64,000 bases of DNA, taken from Acetobacteraceae bacterium. Its GTDB lineage: Bacteria; Pseudomonadota; Alphaproteobacteria; Acetobacterales; Acetobacteraceae. Below are positions 41,767 through 50,540 of this stretch, piece after piece (position 1 is the first letter of the stretch; each line of letters starts with the position of its first letter). The stretch spans positions 1 to 64,000 of the forward strand of contig JAIEOP010000147.1 of the NCBI GenBank assembly GCA_019750465.1. The letters run 5' to 3'. The position numbers and the translations under genes are program-made. The notes under the pieces are model-generated. The model ran no database searches. It was not told the DNA's origin and worked only from the letters and a program-made list of their open reading frames with translations.

Positions 41767-43058
41767 AGGTCGCGCTGGCCAACCCGCCCTGGAGCTTCGA
41801 GGGAAGCATCTACTTCGGATGCCATGAGCCGCACCTGCCGCTTGAGCTGGGCTACAGCCGTGACCTGCTGATGGCCGCAGGCCATGAGGTCCTGCTGCTG
41901 GACGCCCATCTCTGCGCCATCCCCGCACAGCAGGCGGCCGACATCATCGCCGGCTTCGCGCCGGACATGACCGTCGTCACCACTGCGCCGAGCTACCTGT
42001 TCTGGCGCTGCGCGCCGCCGGAGTTGCGGGTCGCGCGGGAATTCCTCGATGCGTTGGCGGGTCGCGGCGGGCGCAGCGTTGCCGTTGGGCCGCACGGATC
42101 GGCGACGCCGCGTGCCGTGCTTCGCAAGCTCGATGTCGACATCGTGGTACGCGGCGAGTGCGAGGAGGTCGTCGCACGCCTGGCCGACGCAGATGATGGC
42201 CTGGCAGGCCTGCATGCCATAGCATACCGCTCGGGCGAAGGCATCCATGTCACGGGCGGGCCGCATGCGGGACGGTTCACGGACCTCGCCGCACTGCGCT
42301 GGCCGGACGAGTGGGTCGCGCGGCATCGCCACCACCATCATCGCTTCGAGGCGCAACCGGACGTACCCGGGGCCGAGGTCGAGGCGTCGCGCGGTTGCCC
42401 GTATCACTGCAGCTTCTGCGCCAAGCTCGACTTCCGCGACTCCTACCGTCGGCGGAACCTCGACACGCTGCTGGACGAGATCGACGGCCTTCGCACACAG
42501 GGTGTCGGCTATCTCTACTTCATCGACGAGATTTTCCTGCCGCAACGCGCGCTGCTGCAGGCGCTGGTCGGCCGCGGCCTGAGCTTCGGAATCCAGACCC
42601 GCATCGATCTCTGGAAGCCGGAGATGCTGGATCTCCTCGGTGAGGCGGGATGCGTCTCCATCGAGGCCGGCGTGGAGAGCCTGACCGAGGCCGGCCGCGC
42701 CGCCCTCGACAAGGATTGCCGCATGTCGACGGACGGCCTCGCCGAACGGCTACTCTATGCGCGGCGCCGCGTTCCCTTCGTGCAGGCGAACCTCATCCGG
42801 ACCGATGGGGATGATGCCACGATGGTCGCCGCGTGGCGTGAGCAGCTGCAGCGCGGCGGGGTCTGGGCCAATGATCCGGTGCCGCTCTACCCCTATCCGA
42901 GTTCACCCGACTACCACCGGCTGTTCGGTCCGCCCGACGATGCCGCCTGGGAGCGCGCGCACGCGCATTACGCAGGGCAGTTCGGAGCGGCACTCAGCGA
43001 CATCCAGGATTCGCGCCCGCTTCCGCTGGAGGCGTTGGAGGCGGCGTGCAGGGCATGA
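41763..43058 (+). CDS. B12-binding-domain radical SAM protein (TIGR04295-like)
   Basis: The 431-residue protein has an N-terminal Rossmann-like cobalamin-type domain (VKVALANPPWSFEG, DMTVVTTAPSYLFWR), then the radical SAM cluster motif with Cys212, Cys216 and Cys219 in SRGCPYHCSFCAKLDF. GVGYLYFIDEIFLP and GCVSIEAGVESL follow. Such enzymes do methylation or rearrangement of unactivated carbons. From memory it resembles TIGR04295, linked to oligosaccharide-type clusters. No DxHxxG motif is visible, as in many members. GTG at 41763 overlaps the stop before it. Confidence 0.87.
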   Translation: MKVALANPPWSFEGSIYFGCHEPHLPLELGYSRDLLMAAGHEVLLLDAHLCAIPAQQAADIIAGFAPDMTVVTTAPSYLFWRCAPPELRVAREFLDALAGRGGRSVAVGPHGSATPRAVLRKLDVDIVVRGECEEVVARLADADDGLAGLHAIAYRSGEGIHVTGGPHAGRFTDLAALRWPDEWVARHRHHHHRFEAQPDVPGAEVEASRGCPYHCSFCAKLDFRDSYRRRNLDTLLDEIDGLRTQGVGYLYFIDEIFLPQRALLQALVGRGLSFGIQTRIDLWKPEMLDLLGEAGCVSIEAGVESLTEAGRAALDKDCRMSTDGLAERLLYARRRVPFVQANLIRTDGDDATMVAAWREQLQRGGVWANDPVPLYPYPSSPDYHRLFGPPDDAAWERAHAHYAGQFGAALSDIQDSRPLPLEALEAACRA

Positions 43059-44182
43059 GCGGACCATCTCCGCGCCGCATCCTGATGACCGCCGATGCCG
43101 TCGGTGGCGTCTGGACGTACGCGGTCGGTCTGGCAGCGGGGTTGGCTGAACGCGGCGTCGAGACGGTGCTGGCGGTGCTGGGCCCGCAGCCCGGTACAGA
43201 ACAGCGCGCGGCCGCGGCATCGGTACCCGGGCTGGTCCTGCAATCGCTTCCCCTGCCTCTCGACTGGCTGGCAAGCTCGCCTGGAGAGATCACCCATGCC
43301 GGCGAGGCCATCGCTGACCTCGCGGCGCATGGGATGGGCATTGATCTCGTCCAGCTGAACACTCCTGCGCTTGCCGCTGCCGCGCGCTTCCGCGTTCCCG
43401 TCGTCGCCGTCAGCCACTCCTGCCTGGCAACCTGGTGGCGGGCGGTGCGCGGCGGCCCGATGCCGGACGACTTCCGCTGGCGCTCCTCGCTGGCGACCCG
43501 CGGGCTCGCTGCGGCCGATGCGCTGGTGGCGCCGACGGCCGCCTTTGCGCGCGCGACGGCGGTGGCCCACGGTTTGTCACGCAATCCCGCGACGGTGCAT
43601 AACGGCCTGCATCCGGCTGCTGTCCGTACCGCGAACGCCGCGGCGCCCTTCGCCTTCACCGCCGGCCGCCTGTGGGACATCGGCAAGGACGCCGCGACGC
43701 TCGATCGCGCTGCGGCACGGGGGCGGTTTCCGGTCATCGCCGCGGGGCCGATCGAAGGTCCGGACGGCTCGCGTGTCGCGCTGCCGCATCTGGAACTCCT
43801 GGGATCTCTCCCGGCGCGGGACGTCTCGGAATGGCTTGCACGGCGCCCGGTCTTCGTCTCCATGGCGCGATACGAGCCCTTCGGCCTCGCGGTACTCGAA
43901 GCGGCGCAGACCGGTTGCGCACTGGTGCTGTCCGATACGCCCGGCTTTCGAGAGCTGTGGGATGGCGCTGCGACCTTCGTTGCGCCCGGCGGCGACGAGG
44001 CCTTGGCCCGTGCGATCGCGCGTCTGCTGGAGAACGCGAAGCATCGTGCCGCCCTGGGCAGCGCGGCGCTTGCACGCTCGCGCCGCTACGGGGTGGCGGC
44101 GATGACCAGCGGCATGCTGGCAGTCTATGCCGCGGCCCTGTCCAGGACGCTTGCGATGAGACGCCGGGAGATGCAGGCGTGA
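43055..44182 (+). CDS. Glycosyltransferase family 4-like
   Basis: The 375-residue GT-B protein has an N-terminal GGVWTYAVGLAAGLAERGVE donor/acceptor domain. The C-terminal domain has AFTAGRLWDIGKDAATL and the EX7E-type motif ARYEPFGLAVLEAAQTGCAL. These are typical of retaining GT4 enzymes using nucleotide sugars. ATG at 43055 overlaps the radical SAM stop (ATGA). It is the first of four consecutive glycosyltransferases. Confidence 0.88.
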   Translation: MSGPSPRRILMTADAVGGVWTYAVGLAAGLAERGVETVLAVLGPQPGTEQRAAAASVPGLVLQSLPLPLDWLASSPGEITHAGEAIADLAAHGMGIDLVQLNTPALAAAARFRVPVVAVSHSCLATWWRAVRGGPMPDDFRWRSSLATRGLAAADALVAPTAAFARATAVAHGLSRNPATVHNGLHPAAVRTANAAAPFAFTAGRLWDIGKDAATLDRAAARGRFPVIAAGPIEGPDGSRVALPHLELLGSLPARDVSEWLARRPVFVSMARYEPFGLAVLEAAQTGCALVLSDTPGFRELWDGAATFVAPGGDEALARAIARLLENAKHRAALGSAALARSRRYGVAAMTSGMLAVYAAALSRTLAMRRREMQA

Positions 44183-45306
44183 AGTTCGTCTACTTCACCC
44201 ACTCCCTCGCCTCCTGTTGGAATCACGGCAACGCGCATTTCCTGCGCGGCGTGCTGCGCGCGCTGCACGCGCACGGCCATGCGACCGCTGCCTGGGAGCC
44301 GGCGAAGGGCTGGAGCCGCGAAAACCTGCTGCGCGACCATGGCGTGGCGGGGATGGCGGCATTCCACGCCGCCTATCCCGACCTCCACGCGCGGACCTAC
44401 ACCATGCCGGCCGAGGTCGAGGCCGCGCTTGACGGCGCCGATGTGGTCATCGCGCATGAATGGAACGAGCCCTGGCTGATCGCGACGCTCGGCCGCGTGC
44501 GGCGTCGGGCCGGCAGCCGCTTCCTGCTGCTGTTCCATGACACCCATCACCGCGCCGTCAGCGACCCTGACACACTCCGTACCTTCGACCTCGAGGACTA
44601 TGACGGAATCCTGGCCTTTGGTGAGGCGCTGGCCGCGGTCTATCGGCGCTGGGGCTGGGGCGGCCGCGCCTTCGTCTGGCACGAGGCGGCGGACATCACG
44701 CTGTTCCGGCCACCGATGCCGGCGGATGCGCCGCGACATGGCCTGGTATGGATCGGCAATTGGGGCGATGACGAGCGCAGCGCGGAACTCGAGACCTTCC
44801 TGCTGCGTCCGGCGCGCGCCCTGGGCATGGGGCTGGACATCCATGGCGTACGCTACCCGCCCTACGCCCTTGCGACGCTCGCGTCATATGGCGCGCGATA
44901 TCGTGGCTGGGTGCCGAATGTGCACGTACCGAAGATCTTCGCCCGCCACGCTGCGACGGTGCACGTTCCCCGCCGCTTCTATGTCGACGCCCTGCCGGGC
45001 ATTCCCACGATCCGGGTCTTCGAGGCGCTTGCATGCGGGATTCCGCTGGTATCCGCGCCGTGGCGCGACGATGAGGGCCTGTTCCGCGCCGGCGAGCACT
45101 ACCTCGCTGCGCCCGACGAGGCGGGCATGATCCGCCACCTGCGCGACCTCCGCGATGATCCCATCCTGCGGGTCACGCTTGCCGACGCGGGCCGGCGCGC
45201 CATCGAGGCGGGACACAGTTGCGCGCATCGCGCGGCGGAATTGCTCGACATCGTGGCCGCGATCGGCGGCGACCGCCGCAGCGCCCTTCCGGAGACTGCA
45301 GCATGA
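44179..45306 (+). CDS. Glycosyltransferase (CgeB/GT-B-like)
   Basis: The 375-residue protein begins at GTG 44179 with KFVYFTHSLASCWNHGNAHF. It has an N-terminal VVIAHEWNEPWLIATLG and a C-terminal GT-B domain with HVPRRFYVDALPGIPTIRVFEALACGIPLV. This is the CgeB-type spore-maturation-like glycosyltransferase group. GTGA overlaps both the previous and next genes. The specificity is unknown. Confidence 0.82.
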   Translation: MKFVYFTHSLASCWNHGNAHFLRGVLRALHAHGHATAAWEPAKGWSRENLLRDHGVAGMAAFHAAYPDLHARTYTMPAEVEAALDGADVVIAHEWNEPWLIATLGRVRRRAGSRFLLLFHDTHHRAVSDPDTLRTFDLEDYDGILAFGEALAAVYRRWGWGGRAFVWHEAADITLFRPPMPADAPRHGLVWIGNWGDDERSAELETFLLRPARALGMGLDIHGVRYPPYALATLASYGARYRGWVPNVHVPKIFARHAATVHVPRRFYVDALPGIPTIRVFEALACGIPLVSAPWRDDEGLFRAGEHYLAAPDEAGMIRHLRDLRDDPILRVTLADAGRRAIEAGHSCAHRAAELLDIVAAIGGDRRSALPETAA

Positions 45307-46400
45307 GGATCGCCTTCTACGGATCAAGCCTGCTGTCGTCCTACTGGAACGGGGCGGCGACCTACTATCGCGGGCTGCTCCGCGACCTTGCACGGAGGGG
45401 CCACCACATCACGTTCTTCGAGCCCGACGCCTTCGACCGTCAGTTCCACCGGGACATGGAGCCGCCGGACTGGGCCGCGGTGCAAGTCTGGCCGGCGACC
45501 GAAATGGGCGCGCGCAGCGCCATCGCGCAGGCCGCGGCCGCCGACGTCGTCGTGAAGGCCAGCGGCGTCGGCGTCTTCGATGATCTCCTGCTGGAAGGCG
45601 TGATGGCAGCGGCACGGCCGCACGCGATCCGCATTTTCTGGGATGTCGATGCGCCGGCGACACTGGCCGAGTTGCGCGCCGCCGGGCCGACGCACCCGCT
45701 GCGCCGGCTGCTGCCGAGCCTCGATTTTGTGCTTACCTATGGCGGAGGGCCGCCGGTGGTGGCGGCTTACGAGGAATTCGGCGCGCGGCGCTGCGTGCCG
45801 ATCTACAATGCGCTTGATCCGGCAACCCATCATTCCGTCGCGCCAGAACCACGGTTCGAGGCGGACCTTGCCTTCCTCGGGAATCGACTGCCGGATCGCG
45901 AGGCCCGGGTGGAGGAGTTCCTGTTCCATCCGGCCACGCTGCTGCCCCGCCGGCGGTTCCTGATCGGCGGCAATGGCTGGGACAGTCGCGCGCTCCCCGC
46001 CAACGTCGTCCGGCTCGGCCATGTCTATACGCGTGAGCACAATGCCTTCAACTCCACGCCGCTCGCTGTCCTCAACATCGCCCGCGACAGCATGGCAGCC
46101 GTCGGCTTCTCGCCGGCGACGCGCGTCTTCGAAGCGGCCGGCGCGGGCGCGTGCCTGATCACCGATGCCTGGGAAGGGCTCGAGCTGTTCCTCGAGCCGG
46201 AGGAGGAGGTGCTGGTCGCGCGCAACGGCGCCGAGGTGGCCGCGCAACTCTCCGCCCTCACGCCGGCGCGGTCGCGGGCTGTCGGCGCAGCCGCGCGCGC
46301 GCGCATCCTGGCCCAGCATACCTACGCCAGGCGCGGCGCCGCGGTGGACGCCCTCCTGCAAGAGGAACATGCACGCCGGCGGGAAAGGAGCGCGGCGTGA
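45303..46400 (+). CDS. Glycosyltransferase (CgeB-like)
   Basis: The 365-residue protein shares the layout of its neighbours: MRIAFYGSSLLSSYWNGAAT at the start, FWDVDAPATLAEL, FVLTYGGGPPVV and the donor-site FSPATRVFEAAGAGACLITD. The three tandem CgeB-type genes look like old duplicates. The ATG overlaps the previous stop and its own stop overlaps the next GTG. Signals for secretion are absent, so it acts in the cytosol. Confidence 0.82.
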   Translation: MRIAFYGSSLLSSYWNGAATYYRGLLRDLARRGHHITFFEPDAFDRQFHRDMEPPDWAAVQVWPATEMGARSAIAQAAAADVVVKASGVGVFDDLLLEGVMAAARPHAIRIFWDVDAPATLAELRAAGPTHPLRRLLPSLDFVLTYGGGPPVVAAYEEFGARRCVPIYNALDPATHHSVAPEPRFEADLAFLGNRLPDREARVEEFLFHPATLLPRRRFLIGGNGWDSRALPANVVRLGHVYTREHNAFNSTPLAVLNIARDSMAAVGFSPATRVFEAAGAGACLITDAWEGLELFLEPEEEVLVARNGAEVAAQLSALTPARSRAVGAAARARILAQHTYARRGAAVDALLQEEHARRRERSAA

Positions 46401-47566
46401 CACCGGCATCGGCACCGCTTCGGATCGTCGTCATGGGGCTCAGCATTTCCTCGTCCTGGGGAAACGGCCATGCCACGACCTGGCGCGCCCTGCTGCGCGC
46501 CTGCGCGGCACGCGGGCACGACGTGCTGTTCCTTGAGCGTGATGTGCCCTGGTACGCGGCGCACCGCGACCTGCCGCAACCGGACTTCTGCCGCTTTGAC
46601 CTCTATGGAGACCTGCAGGAGCTTGCGCAGCGCTGGGGTGCCGCCATCGCCGAGGCCGATGTGGTTATCGTCGGCTCGTACGTTCCGGACGGCGTTGCCG
46701 TCGGAGACCTGGTGCAGCGCCTCGCCCGCGGTGCGACCGCCTTCTACGACATCGACACGCCGGTGACGCTGGCGAAGCTCGCGCGCGGAGAGCACGAGTA
46801 TCTCGTCCCGGAGCAGATCGCCCGGTACGATCTCTACCTCTCCTTCACCGGCGGGCCCGTGCTCGATGTGCTGCGTGATCGCTATGGCGCCCGGCGGGCG
46901 CGGGTACTGTTCTGCTCGGTCGATGAACAGGCCTATCGACCGCTTGATACCGGCTGGCGGTGGGATCTCGGTTATCTCGGCACCTACAGCGCGGACCGGC
47001 AGCCGACGTTGGAGCGACTTCTGATGGAGCCGGCAAGGCGCGCACCGCAGCTGCGCTTCGCCGTCGCAGGTCCGCAATACCCGCCGCAGATCCTCTGGCC
47101 GCCGAATGTCGAGCGCATCGAGCACCTGCCTCCCGCGGAGCACGCCGGCTTCTACGCGTCCTGCCGCTACACGCTGAACGTCACGCGGGACGACATGATC
47201 CGCGCCGGCCACAGCCCGAGCGTGCGGCTGTTCGAGGCGGCCGCCTGCGCAACGCCGGTGATCTCCGATATCTGGAATGGGCTGTCAGACCTTTTCAGGC
47301 CAGGCGAGGAGATCGTGCTCGCCGACGATGCGGAGACGGTTGTGGAGCAATTGCTCGGCGACCAGGACGGCGCCGCGGCGAAACGCATAGGACGGGCGGC
47401 GCGGGCGCGCGTGCTGGCCGCGCACACCGCCGGTCACCGCGCGTCGGAGCTGGAGGCACATATCGTCGAGGCAGCACGGCAGCGGCAAATGCCGGCCGCG
47501 CACGGTCGGCGGCGGCTTCAACGGGAGGTCCTGCCGCAAGATGCGGCAACCCAGGACCATCCGTGA
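46397..47566 (+). CDS. Glycosyltransferase (CgeB-like)
   Basis: The 389-residue protein starts at GTG 46397. It has LSISSSWGNGHATTWRALLR, FYDIDTPVTLAKL and LYLSFTGGPVLDVL. It has the C-terminal HSPSVRLFEAAACATPVISD, matching its two upstream neighbours. The last 30 residues (from about QMPAAHGRRR) are charged and unlike the family, so the natural end may have been extended. It closes the rightward operon, and a GT9-like gene converges on it. Confidence 0.82.
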   Translation: MTPASAPLRIVVMGLSISSSWGNGHATTWRALLRACAARGHDVLFLERDVPWYAAHRDLPQPDFCRFDLYGDLQELAQRWGAAIAEADVVIVGSYVPDGVAVGDLVQRLARGATAFYDIDTPVTLAKLARGEHEYLVPEQIARYDLYLSFTGGPVLDVLRDRYGARRARVLFCSVDEQAYRPLDTGWRWDLGYLGTYSADRQPTLERLLMEPARRAPQLRFAVAGPQYPPQILWPPNVERIEHLPPAEHAGFYASCRYTLNVTRDDMIRAGHSPSVRLFEAAACATPVISDIWNGLSDLFRPGEEIVLADDAETVVEQLLGDQDGAAAKRIGRAARARVLAAHTAGHRASELEAHIVEAARQRQMPAAHGRRRLQREVLPQDAATQDHP

Positions 47567-47726
47567 GGCTGTGGCTGCGGGTTCCCCGGTTCGCGCCTCA
47601 CCGGCGCCGTACTGGCCGAAGGCGTCGGGTCAGCTGCCTTCGCCACCTGGACGACAGCCGGCAGCGGAGCGTCATGGGGCGCGCCCCGTATCGGCTCCAG
47701 ACAACGACGGAGCGCACGCAGCACCA

Positions 47727-48704
47727 TCATGGCTGGGATCGGCCGGCGCCGTCACGGGACGAGGCCGCAGGTGATCGTCGCCCAGCGCCGCCAACCTGCC
47801 GGCGCAACGCTGCACGCACCTGCCCCACGACATCCGCCCAGTCCCCGGGGCGCGGTTGGCGGAACAGCCGCATGGTTGGGTACCAGGGCGAATCCGCACG
47901 CCCCTCCATCCAGCGCCAGTCCGCATCGTGCTGCAGCAGCGTCCATACCGGGATGCCAAGTGCGCCGGCGAGGTGCGCCGGCATCGAGTCGACGGTCACG
48001 ACGAGGTCGAGATCCAGCATCGCGCTCGCGGCCTCCAGCACATCGTCGGAGCCGGCGGGGAGGCCAAAGCCGTGCGGGATCTCCCCGAGGGCGGGGCCAC
48101 GCTGCAGGATGTGCAGCGCGATCCCCGGCATGCTCGAGAGAGGGACCAGCAGCGCAGGCGGAATCGAACGCCTGGGGTCCCAGCCGCCGGCCTGCCAGAC
48201 AAGGCCGACGGCGAGGCCAGGACGGCCGCCTGGCAGGCGACCCCGACGAGGCGGATGCAGGTAGGGAACGCTCGATGGCAGCGTATCGGGCGTGCTGCGG
48301 AAGACGTGCGGCAGTTCCATCACCTCGACATCGACGTCATGCGACACGTCGGGCACGCCGTCATGCAGCGGCAGCAGGCGGCCAACGCGCGGCAATGATT
48401 GTAGCAGCGGGATCAGCGACGGCTGCGCCCATACTGTCACGCTTGCGGCGATCGCGGCGACGAGCGGAGCATACCGGATGAATTGCAACGTATCGCCCAA
48501 TCCGTGGTAGCAGCGGATGAGAACGTGGCGGCCGTGCAGCGGTGTTCCGTCCCAGATCGGCTGTTCGTGACGCGGCAGGCTCCACCGCTGGTCGCTCCGC
48601 CCCGAGGCGAGCGCGAGGTCGCTGAGGCGCCATGCACGCTCCCACTCGCCGCGGCGCATGTGGCGGACCCAGCGCGCACTTGGCTCGGCATCCGGATTCC
48701 GCAT
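47727..48704 (-). CDS. GT9/heptosyltransferase-like glycosyltransferase
   Basis: The 325-residue protein begins MRNPDAEPSARWVRHMRRGE and has HVLIRCYHGLGDTLQFIRYA and VTVWAQPSLIPLLQSLPRV. The conserved VTVDSMPAHLAGALGIPVWT is followed by DADWRWMEGRADSPWYP. This is the C-terminal part of TPR-linked glycosyltransferase family 9-like proteins; here the TPR repeats are mostly gone. It converges on the glycan operon, 160 bases from its end, and may belong functionally with it. Confidence 0.8.
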   Translation of the reverse strand: MRNPDAEPSARWVRHMRRGEWERAWRLSDLALASGRSDQRWSLPRHEQPIWDGTPLHGRHVLIRCYHGLGDTLQFIRYAPLVAAIAASVTVWAQPSLIPLLQSLPRVGRLLPLHDGVPDVSHDVDVEVMELPHVFRSTPDTLPSSVPYLHPPRRGRLPGGRPGLAVGLVWQAGGWDPRRSIPPALLVPLSSMPGIALHILQRGPALGEIPHGFGLPAGSDDVLEAASAMLDLDLVVTVDSMPAHLAGALGIPVWTLLQHDADWRWMEGRADSPWYPTMRLFRQPRPGDWADVVGQVRAALRRQVGGAGRRSPAASSRDGAGRSQP

Positions 48705-49049
48705 CGCGACGTGCGTTGCCTTCGTCCTGCTTCAAGCCACCATGGCCCAGCGGTCATGCGACCACCGGGCGGCTCCGCGTACGGTAGTGGCCGCTCCAGG
48801 TTTGCCCGGCGCTGAACCCACGGCCGGCGGTTCGATGTGCCGGGCCGAACACATTCGCAGTGGCAATGGAGCCCCCGTGTTGGTTACGCAGCCGCCGCCA
48901 CTTGCCGTGACGGTGAGATGCCGGGTGCGGCAACGTCCGGTTCGAGGCGGTGGTTGCCCCGGGCACGCGGCCGCTGTGTCGCGGCGCGACAACCGGAATG
49001 GCTATGCTGCGGTGACGCCCATCGTGGCACGGGCCTCTCGGGATCCGGC
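48705..49049. other. Gene-poor spacer
   Basis: About 345 bases between the GT9-like gene and the istB remnant. No frame here has recognisable similarity and no tRNA or repeat is seen. Confidence 0.4.
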
Positions 49050-49220
49050 GGATGTCCCGTGGTAGCCCTCGACGTCCATCTCGGTGACGTCGATCTCGGC
49101 GATGACGGCGTGGTGAACGAGGCGGTCGCGCCGGCAAGCGTCATGACGAGGCCCGAGAACAGGAACCCCGCTCGCCGAAGGGCAGGTTGGCGCCCTTCTC
49201 GATCCAGCCGGTGCCGCACG
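49050..49220 (-). pseudogene. IstB (IS21-type transposition helper) C-terminal remnant
   Basis: Three minus-strand frames together spell the end of an IstB ATPase. ANLPFGER is at about 49170-49193, MTLAGA at about 49127-49144, and DRLVHHAVIAE followed by EMDVEGYHG at about 49056-49120. The family reads A-N-Q-P-F-G-E-W, M-T-x-A-A-x-D-R-L-V-H-H-x-x-I. At least two frameshifts separate the blocks, and the ATPase core and IstA are missing. It marks a past IS21-type insertion at the right edge of the glycan cluster. Confidence 0.6.
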
Positions 49221-49330
49221 CAGCAGCAGACTTCCGTTCGCACGGCACTCCCCGGACCATCCAGGCGATCGCCTTCCACGTCCCGCCCGTGCTTGGCGTC
49301 CCGGCGCAACGGGGTATAGGCTGCGCCCGG

Positions 49331-49377
49331 GCGGGGGCGGTGCCGGCGCCGGCGCCGCGTGCCGGCACCGCCCCCGC
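49331..49377 (+). promoter_or_regulatory. Long GC-rich hairpin before the cupin gene
   Basis: Perfect 17-bp arms GCGGGGGCGGTGCCGGC (49331-49347) and GCCGGCACCGCCCCCGC (49361-49377) flank a 13-base loop. It ends 33 bases before the ATG at 49411, with an AGGAGAGGA ribosome-binding site in between. It could be a leader structure or an upstream terminator; no T-tract follows. Confidence 0.5.
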
Positions 49378-49410
49378 GGGCGACGCAACCGCAGGAGAGG
49401 ACTGACGCCG

Positions 49411-49917
49411 ATGGCCATGACGCTCGAGGAATTCACCGCCCGCTGCCGCGCCGCGCTCCTAGCGAAGCCGGGCCGCGAGGGCCGCGAGCAGGTGCGCGAC
49501 CTGGTACGCGACGCCCTCAAGGACCCCGGCTTCGTCGCCACCTACATCCCGGAGACCACGCCAGAGCGGCAGGTGCTGTTCGAGGATCCGGAGCTCGGCT
49601 TCGCCGTCCTCGCGCACCGCTATGTCGGCGCCAAGAACAGCAAGCCGCACGACCATGGCCCGTCCTGGGCGATCTACGGCCAGGCGGAGGGCGAGACCAT
49701 CATGACGGACTGGGATTGCGTCGCTCGCCCGACCGATGGCGCGCCCGGCAAGGCGAAGCACGTGCGCGACTACACGCTGAAGCCCGGCGACGCCTACCTC
49801 TACGAGCCGGGCGTGCTGCACTCGCCGCGCCGCGAAGCAACGACCCGCCTGCTGCGCATCGAGGGGCAGAACATGGATCGCGTAAGGCGCCTGCCCTACG
49901 AGGCCGTTGCCGCCTGA
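49411..49917 (+). CDS. Cupin-fold protein (cysteine-dioxygenase-like metal site)
   Basis: The 168-residue protein has a cupin core: SKPHDHGPSWAIYGQAEGET supplies two His ligands, and later YLYEPGVLHSPRR supplies a third His. This pattern occurs in cysteine dioxygenase-type and related small-molecule oxygenases. The N-terminal 40 residues are helical. A strong ribosome-binding site AGGAGAGGA precedes the ATG. The substrate is unknown. The large hairpin just upstream may affect its expression. Confidence 0.72.
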   Translation: MAMTLEEFTARCRAALLAKPGREGREQVRDLVRDALKDPGFVATYIPETTPERQVLFEDPELGFAVLAHRYVGAKNSKPHDHGPSWAIYGQAEGETIMTDWDCVARPTDGAPGKAKHVRDYTLKPGDAYLYEPGVLHSPRREATTRLLRIEGQNMDRVRRLPYEAVAA

Positions 49918-50030
49918 CGATGCCCGTCGGGCGGACCGTTCCGTCCGATGCGCGGCGCGGCCTGGCGGTCGGCGCCGCACAGCGCGGGCGCGTATGGCCG
50001 CCACGGCGCCGGCCGGCTAGCCTGCGGCCG

Positions 50031-50540
50031 ATGGCCATGCCGCGCGATCCGTCGCCGACCACGCCCGCTCCGGGGACGGATACCACCGTGCCAGGGCCCG
50101 CGACGGACGACGCCGCAACGCCCGCATCCATCACCGCCGAGCCGGGCGGCGCGAAGCGCGTCGCGCTGCTCGGCCTCGGCTATGCCTGCCTGGGCATGGC
50201 CGCCCTTGGCGCGGTGCTGCCGCTGCTGCCGACCACGGTCTTCCTCATCATCGCAGCCTGGGCCTTCGGCAGTGCCTCGCCGGCGCTGCGCGCCCGCCTG
50301 CTCTCCGACCCGCGTGTCGGCCCGACGCTGCGCGACTGGCAGCAGCACCGCACCGTCAGCCGCCGCGCAAAGCGGGCAGCCGCGGTGGCGATGGCGATAA
50401 GCTGGACGCTGGCGACCGTGCTGGTCCGCGACCTGGCGGTCGCGATCATTTCCGGCACCTGCCTGCTGCTGGTCGCTGCCTGGCTGCTGACCCGGCCCTC
50501 GGCTCCGCCGCCGGCGCGCTGCGGCAAGGGACCGGCATGA
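50031..50540 (+). CDS. YbaN (DUF454) family membrane protein
   Basis: The 169-residue protein has a disordered Thr/Pro-rich first 40 residues, then the DUF454 core: LGLGYACLGMAALGAVLPLLP, TTVFLIIAAWAFGSASPALR and two C-terminal membrane segments. YbaN proteins are inner-membrane proteins of unknown function. The ATG at 50031 is the first plausible start. Its stop overlaps the next gene (ATGA at 50537-50540). Confidence 0.87.
   Translation: MAMPRDPSPTTPAPGTDTTVPGPATDDAATPASITAEPGGAKRVALLGLGYACLGMAALGAVLPLLPTTVFLIIAAWAFGSASPALRARLLSDPRVGPTLRDWQQHRTVSRRAKRAAAVAMAISWTLATVLVRDLAVAIISGTCLLLVAAWLLTRPSAPPPARCGKGPA

Noticed and set aside
42319-42345. His-rich run (H-R-H-H-H-H) in the radical SAM protein, like an affinity tag
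   Set aside because: It lies inside the protein before the cluster motif, at natural codon usage; it is not an engineered tag.
48825-48850. GGTTCGATGTGCC, resembling a tRNA T-arm
   Set aside because: No acceptor stem, anticodon arm or CCA-compatible end can be folded around it.
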